Part shown: positions 7,306 to 11,107 of the stretch, one piece after another
Layout: the number at the start of each line of letters is the position of its first letter
Numbering within the stretch: the first letter of the stretch is position 1
Origin: 1-14-2-50-31-20 sp964617555
Lineage (GTDB): Bacteria > Bacteroidota > Ignavibacteria > Ignavibacteriales > Melioribacteraceae
Reading direction: 5' to 3'
Assembly (NCBI GenBank): GCA_964617555.1
Contig: CAZTYP010000023.1
Location: 1-11,107, forward strand
Length of the DNA stretch: 11,107 nucleotides
Notes under the pieces: generated by a model
Seen by the model: the letters and a program-made list of their open reading frames with translations, nothing else
Databases searched by the model: none
What the model was told of the DNA's origin: nothing
Translations under genes and position numbers: made by a program

Positions 7306-8994
7306 ATGGAAATGATAAGATACGCTATATTCTCCTTATATATACTGGCAGTTTCCTCTCTATATGCACAAACCCCGCGTGAAACAAGGGCGGTATGGAT
7401 TGCAACAAATCATCGTCTGGATTGGCCACCCGCAACGTTAAATGAAGATGAGCAAAAAAACGAATTAAAAAACATCCTTAAAAAAATTGAACAAAAAAAC
7501 TTAAACACAGTTTATTTTCAAGTACGAAGCAACGGAACAACAATGTACAAAAGTTCCTTTGAGCCTTTCAGTCCGTATATAACAAAAAATGCGAATGGTA
7601 CCCCGGCATACGACCCACTTGAATTTGCAACAATAGAAGCACACAAACACGGGTTGGAAATTCATGCATGGATTAACACTTTTCGCATACTTAACGGAAA
7701 CATTTCCGATATTAATAATCTCTCACTCCATCTGACACGGAAGCATCCCGAGTGGATATTAGAGACAAAAGATAAAACTTCGTTATGGATTAATCCGGGA
7801 ATTCCCGAAGCAAGAGAATATCTTACGGAATTAATTTTCGAAATAGTGCAAAATTATGACGTGGACGGAATACAACTGGATTTTATTCGTTACCCGCAAA
7901 CTCAATTTAACGATAACATTGCATTCAAAAAATATGGCAACGGAAAATCCCTTGAAGATTGGCGAAGAGAAAACATCACTCAATTTATTTCCGAACTTAA
8001 AAATCGAATTAAAGGTATAAATCCGCAAATAAAACTCGGTGTTACTCCTATAGGGATTTTCAAATCGATACGTGACGCACGGGGCATGGAAAGCTATTCA
8101 GCTGTATTCCAAAATACCAGAGAATGGCTTAAACAAGGATTAATTGACTACGCGGCCCCTCAAATTTATTGGGATACCAAAAGTAATCCCAAATTTGACG
8201 CGTTGGTAAAAAATTGGGTTAACAACTCTTACGGAAAAAATATTGTGATAGGAATTGCCGCATATAAACCGGAAGTTTATAAGGAGCTTGAACGCGAGAT
8301 AAACACGGCTCGCAATTTGCATGCATCGGGCGTAGCTTTTTTCCGATATAAGAACATCGAGAACAAATATTTCCGTTCGTTCGAAAACAAAACTTTGCCT
8401 GCAAAGATGCCGTGGATAAAAGAAAAAAAAGGACAAACAAGATTAAACCTTATTGCTACATACTCCAATCATAAAATAAACTTGCTTCTCAAATCGGATA
8501 AGCAACAACTGACAGAAGACGGTTATTTTGCCATTTACGAACAAAACTCCTACTTGGATACTGCCAATGCAAAATTATTAAAAGTAATTCCCAACTATAT
8601 AGACAAAATAAATTTCAGAATACCACATGCAAATAAAATTTGTCATTATTATTATGCCACAGAGTTAGATAAATTATGGAATGAAACAAGTTTTAAAAGT
8701 AATATTGCAAAAGTAGTAATACCGGAATTGGCGGAAATATGCAACACAATAAAGCCCATTGCTAACCCTCTTATTTTTCAAGAGGATAACACAAGCAAAC
8801 TGATATTATTCAGTAACTGTAAAGATAAAATTGTAATAGCAAATAAAGAGAATAATCATCTTTTGTTTTTTGATATTCTACCCGGATACAATTACATTGA
8901 ATCTGCAAAAAACTTATCGCAAGAGGAAGGTTTAACTCTGAAATTCCTTAATTCCAAACGTATGGTAAAATTAAGAACAAATCATCTCAAATAA
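7306..8994 (+). CDS. Secreted glycoside-hydrolase-like GHL10 (DUF187) family protein
   Basis: This 562-residue exported protein has a signal peptide at 1-21 (hydrophobic stretch about 7-19, likely cleavage SLYA-Q). It then carries a GHL10 TIM-barrel-like domain over roughly residues 25-370. Family hallmarks are ETRAVWIAT (26-34), NTVYFQVRSNGTTMY (67-81), GLEIHAWINTFRI (116-128), VDGIQLDFIRYP (186-197, with acidic residues D187 and D192) and DYAAPQIYWD (281-290). The best known relative is E. coli YddW/DigH, which cleaves peptidoglycan strands lacking stem peptides. A similar envelope role is an inference here. Residues about 375-562 form a beta-rich tail that I could not assign, possibly a degenerate fibronectin-III-like or other sandwich domain. 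It lies 20 nt after aroB on the same strand, so it may belong to the aroK-aroB transcript. No strong Shine-Dalgarno sequence is seen; M3 (7312) is an alternative start. Its 3' end overlaps uvrA by 13 nt. Confidence 0.85.
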   Translation: MEMIRYAIFSLYILAVSSLYAQTPRETRAVWIATNHRLDWPPATLNEDEQKNELKNILKKIEQKNLNTVYFQVRSNGTTMYKSSFEPFSPYITKNANGTPAYDPLEFATIEAHKHGLEIHAWINTFRILNGNISDINNLSLHLTRKHPEWILETKDKTSLWINPGIPEAREYLTELIFEIVQNYDVDGIQLDFIRYPQTQFNDNIAFKKYGNGKSLEDWRRENITQFISELKNRIKGINPQIKLGVTPIGIFKSIRDARGMESYSAVFQNTREWLKQGLIDYAAPQIYWDTKSNPKFDALVKNWVNNSYGKNIVIGIAAYKPEVYKELEREINTARNLHASGVAFFRYKNIENKYFRSFENKTLPAKMPWIKEKKGQTRLNLIATYSNHKINLLLKSDKQQLTEDGYFAIYEQNSYLDTANAKLLKVIPNYIDKINFRIPHANKICHYYYATELDKLWNETSFKSNIAKVVIPELAEICNTIKPIANPLIFQEDNTSKLILFSNCKDKIVIANKENNHLLFFDILPGYNYIESAKNLSQEEGLTLKFLNSKRMVKLRTNHLK

Positions 8995-11107
8995 TTTTTT
9001 AAATACTTTCCCGTTATTGATATCGGATTAGCGGCAATCTCTTCAGGGGTTCCAACTGCGACAATTTCACCCCCTTTATCACCCGCTTCGGGCCCTAAGT
9101 CGATAATATAATCCGCACATTTTATTACATCCAAATTATGCTCAATAATTATAACCGAATTATTCTTTTCCAATAACAGATAAAAACTTTCAAGTAATTT
9201 GTTAATGTCGTTAAAATGTAAGCCGGTTGTAGGTTCGTCAAAAATAAAAAGGGTATGCCTTTTTTCCTTCTGTGTTGATAGGTGCTGAGCAAGTTTAATT
9301 CGTTGAGCCTCACCTCCGGAAAGAGTGTTGGACGGTTGTCCCAGCTTAATATATCCGAGTCCGACTTGTTGAAGTACCGTTAAATATTTTAAAATTTTAG
9401 GTTGATCATCAAAATACTCAATCGCCTCATCAACAGTCATATCAAGCACATCAACAATGTTTTTGCCTCTGTATGTAATTTCCCGCACTTCTTTTTTAAA
9501 ACGTGTTCCTTTACAATCCTCGCATTCAAGATAAAGGTCTGCTAAAAATTGCATCTCTATCTTAACAAAGCCTTCACCTTGACACGTTTCACATCTTCCC
9601 CCCGGAATGTTGAATGAAAAATATCCGGGTTTATATGCGCGGGCTTTGGCTTGAGGAGTAGAGGCAAACAACTCTCGAATATGTTCAAACCCCTTAACAT
9701 AACTAATCGGATTTGAGCGAGGTGATTTTCCGATAGGAGCTTGATCAACAATTTCAATTTCCTGAATATTTAATAGTCCTTTAATTTCTTTAACTGCTCC
9801 GACTCTTTTAGGATTTCCTCCGAAGTGTTTTACTATTCCGCCGTAAAGAATATCGTGCACAAGTGTACTTTTACCCGAACCGCTTACTCCGGTAACAACC
9901 ACAAATTTATTTAAAGGAAATTCAACATCAATATTTTTAAGATTATGTTCACTTGCTCCAATAATTTTTATTGTTTTTGTTTCGGCGATGTTTCGCTTTT
10001 TAGGCAAAGGGATTGATTTAGCCCCGGATAAATATTTCCCCGTTAACGATTTCTTATTCTGCAATAAAGCACGATATGATGCAACATCAATTATTTGCCC
10101 ACCCGACATTCCGGCTCCGGGCCCCATATCAATTATCAAATCTGCTTCCCTCATCATCTCCGCATCGTGTTCAACCACCAAAACCGTATTACCCAAATCC
10201 CTTAAAGATTTTAATATTTTGATTAATCTTAAATTATCTCTCGGGTGTAATCCTATGCTGGGTTCGTCCAGCACATAAAGCGTACCCATTAAAGCCGAGC
10301 CGAGTGAAGTAGCAAGGTTTATTCTTTGCATTTCGCCTCCGGAAAGAGTGCTACTTAATCTCTCTAAAGTTAAATAACCCAGCCCTACCTCGTTTAAAAA
10401 CAGAAGTCGTTTTCTTATTTCCGATAAAACCCGCTCCCCTACCGCCTTTTCGTAATCGGAAAGTTGTAACGACTTAAAAAAAACACTCGACTTTTCTATG
10501 GGCATTTGTATAATATCGAAAATGGAAAGTCCGGATATTTTAACTTGCAGAGCTTCACGCCTTATTCTGGACCCTTTACATGCACTACACTTTGTATATC
10601 CCCTATAGCGACTAAGCAAAACGCGTATATGCATTTTATAAGTTTTCTTTTCCAACTTTTCAAAAAATTTATTTATTCCGGCAAATCCTTTAAAACCTTT
10701 AAACAACATATCTTTTTGGAGAGGTGTAAGTTCCTCGTAAGGAACATTTAAAGGCAAATTAACATCCTTTGCAACACGTGCCAAATCACGAAGATATTTG
10801 CTGTACTTAACTGTACGCCAAGGAGCAATTGCCCCTTCAAGCAAAGAGAGTTTCGGGTTCGGGACAATTAAATCTTCTTCGTATCCGATTGTTTTACCAA
10901 ACCCCTGGCAAACGGGACATGCTCCGAAAGGGTTATTAAATGAAAAAAATCTCGGTTCCGGCTCTTCGTATTTTATTCCGCAACATTCATAAAACCGCGT
11001 AAAATGTTTAACTGTAAAACTATCGGCAGCAATAACGGACAATCTCCCTTCCCCTTCCTTGAATGTTGTTTCTATGGAATCGGCAAGGAGCTCTCGCATT
11101 TTTTCTT
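8982..11107 (-). CDS. uvrA: Excinuclease ABC subunit A (UvrA), N-terminus beyond the window
   Basis: UvrA is the DNA-damage-sensing ATPase of nucleotide excision repair; it loads UvrB at lesions. About 708 codons are present of a protein usually near 940, and the frame is open to the window edge. The ATG at 11099 is internal, so it is not the start, and residues below are numbered from it. NBD I has signature LSGGE (253-257) and Walker B LYVLDEPSIGLH (274-285); its Walker A lies outside. NBD II has Walker A GVSGSGKS (404-411), signature LSGGE (593-597) and Walker B LFIFDEPTTGLH (617-628). The C-terminal zinc module C503/C506/C526/C529 is intact, and another CxxC is at 171-174. The first zinc segment has C39-C40 and C61/C64 instead of two spaced CxxC pairs. 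The N-terminal LADSIETTFKEGEG looks like the end of a UvrB-interaction domain, favouring canonical UvrA over the shorter UvrA2 class. Confidence 0.95.
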   Translation of the reverse strand, partial: EKMRELLADSIETTFKEGEGRLSVIAADSFTVKHFTRFYECCGIKYEEPEPRFFSFNNPFGACPVCQGFGKTIGYEEDLIVPNPKLSLLEGAIAPWRTVKYSKYLRDLARVAKDVNLPLNVPYEELTPLQKDMLFKGFKGFAGINKFFEKLEKKTYKMHIRVLLSRYRGYTKCSACKGSRIRREALQVKISGLSIFDIIQMPIEKSSVFFKSLQLSDYEKAVGERVLSEIRKRLLFLNEVGLGYLTLERLSSTLSGGEMQRINLATSLGSALMGTLYVLDEPSIGLHPRDNLRLIKILKSLRDLGNTVLVVEHDAEMMREADLIIDMGPGAGMSGGQIIDVASYRALLQNKKSLTGKYLSGAKSIPLPKKRNIAETKTIKIIGASEHNLKNIDVEFPLNKFVVVTGVSGSGKSTLVHDILYGGIVKHFGGNPKRVGAVKEIKGLLNIQEIEIVDQAPIGKSPRSNPISYVKGFEHIRELFASTPQAKARAYKPGYFSFNIPGGRCETCQGEGFVKIEMQFLADLYLECEDCKGTRFKKEVREITYRGKNIVDVLDMTVDEAIEYFDDQPKILKYLTVLQQVGLGYIKLGQPSNTLSGGEAQRIKLAQHLSTQKEKRHTLFIFDEPTTGLHFNDINKLLESFYLLLEKNNSVIIIEHNLDVIKCADYIIDLGPEAGDKGGEIVAVGTPEEIAANPISITGKYLKNYLR

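Noticed and set aside
8140..8468. Minus-strand open frames inside the GHL10 gene, in several overlapping frames.
   Set aside because: They overlap each other and a confidently assigned conserved coding region (including the DYAAPQIYWD segment), and show no domain or ribosome-binding support.
8982..11099. uvrA starting at the ATG at 11099 as a complete 705-residue protein.
   Set aside because: The frame remains open to the edge of the window, the Walker A of the first nucleotide-binding domain is missing, and LADSIETTF matches an internal part of the family. The gene is cut by the window.

Overview
The window is AT-rich bacterial chromosome, probably from the Bacteroidota/Chlorobiota/Ignavibacteriota group. 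This placement is an inference. It rests on Lys/Asn/Ile-rich proteins, several genes without a clear Shine-Dalgarno sequence, and a UvrA whose first zinc-binding segment (FYECCGIKYEEP...FSFNNPFGACPVC) looks to me like the version of that group. It contains nine protein-coding genes, packed tightly. I see no RNA genes, mobile elements, CRISPR arrays or long repeats, and no gene-free stretch exceeds about 135 bases.

Layout: (1) 135-641 (+) is a SixA-type phosphohistidine phosphatase. (2) 5511-652 (-) is a four-gene export operon. In transcription order it holds a TolC-like outer-membrane factor, a lipoprotein HlyD-type periplasmic adaptor and two paralogous ABC-2 permeases. There is no ATP-binding subunit. 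(3) A 112-bp divergent intergenic region (5512-5623) separates this operon from a rightward cluster. (4) That cluster is aroK (5624-6205), aroB (6192-7286, overlapping aroK by 14 nt) and a secreted glycoside-hydrolase-like (GHL10/DUF187) protein (7306-8994). (5) uvrA (11107-8982, -) runs in from the right edge without its N-terminus and converges on the GHL10 gene with a 13-nt overlap.

How the genes work together: the minus-strand operon should encode a tripartite pump spanning both membranes, with its two permeases pairing in the inner membrane and an ATPase supplied from elsewhere or absent. AroB and AroK catalyse steps 2 and 5 of the shikimate pathway to chorismate and aromatic amino acids. 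The GHL10 protein is probably a cell-envelope enzyme acting on glycans, possibly peptidoglycan. UvrA is the damage-recognition ATPase of nucleotide excision repair. Most of the window is ordinary housekeeping and accessory content, and I did not find convincing evidence for a wholly new system. The points most worth a second look are the pump operon without an ATPase, the missing ATG at the start of aroK, and the unidentified C-terminal region of the GHL10 protein.
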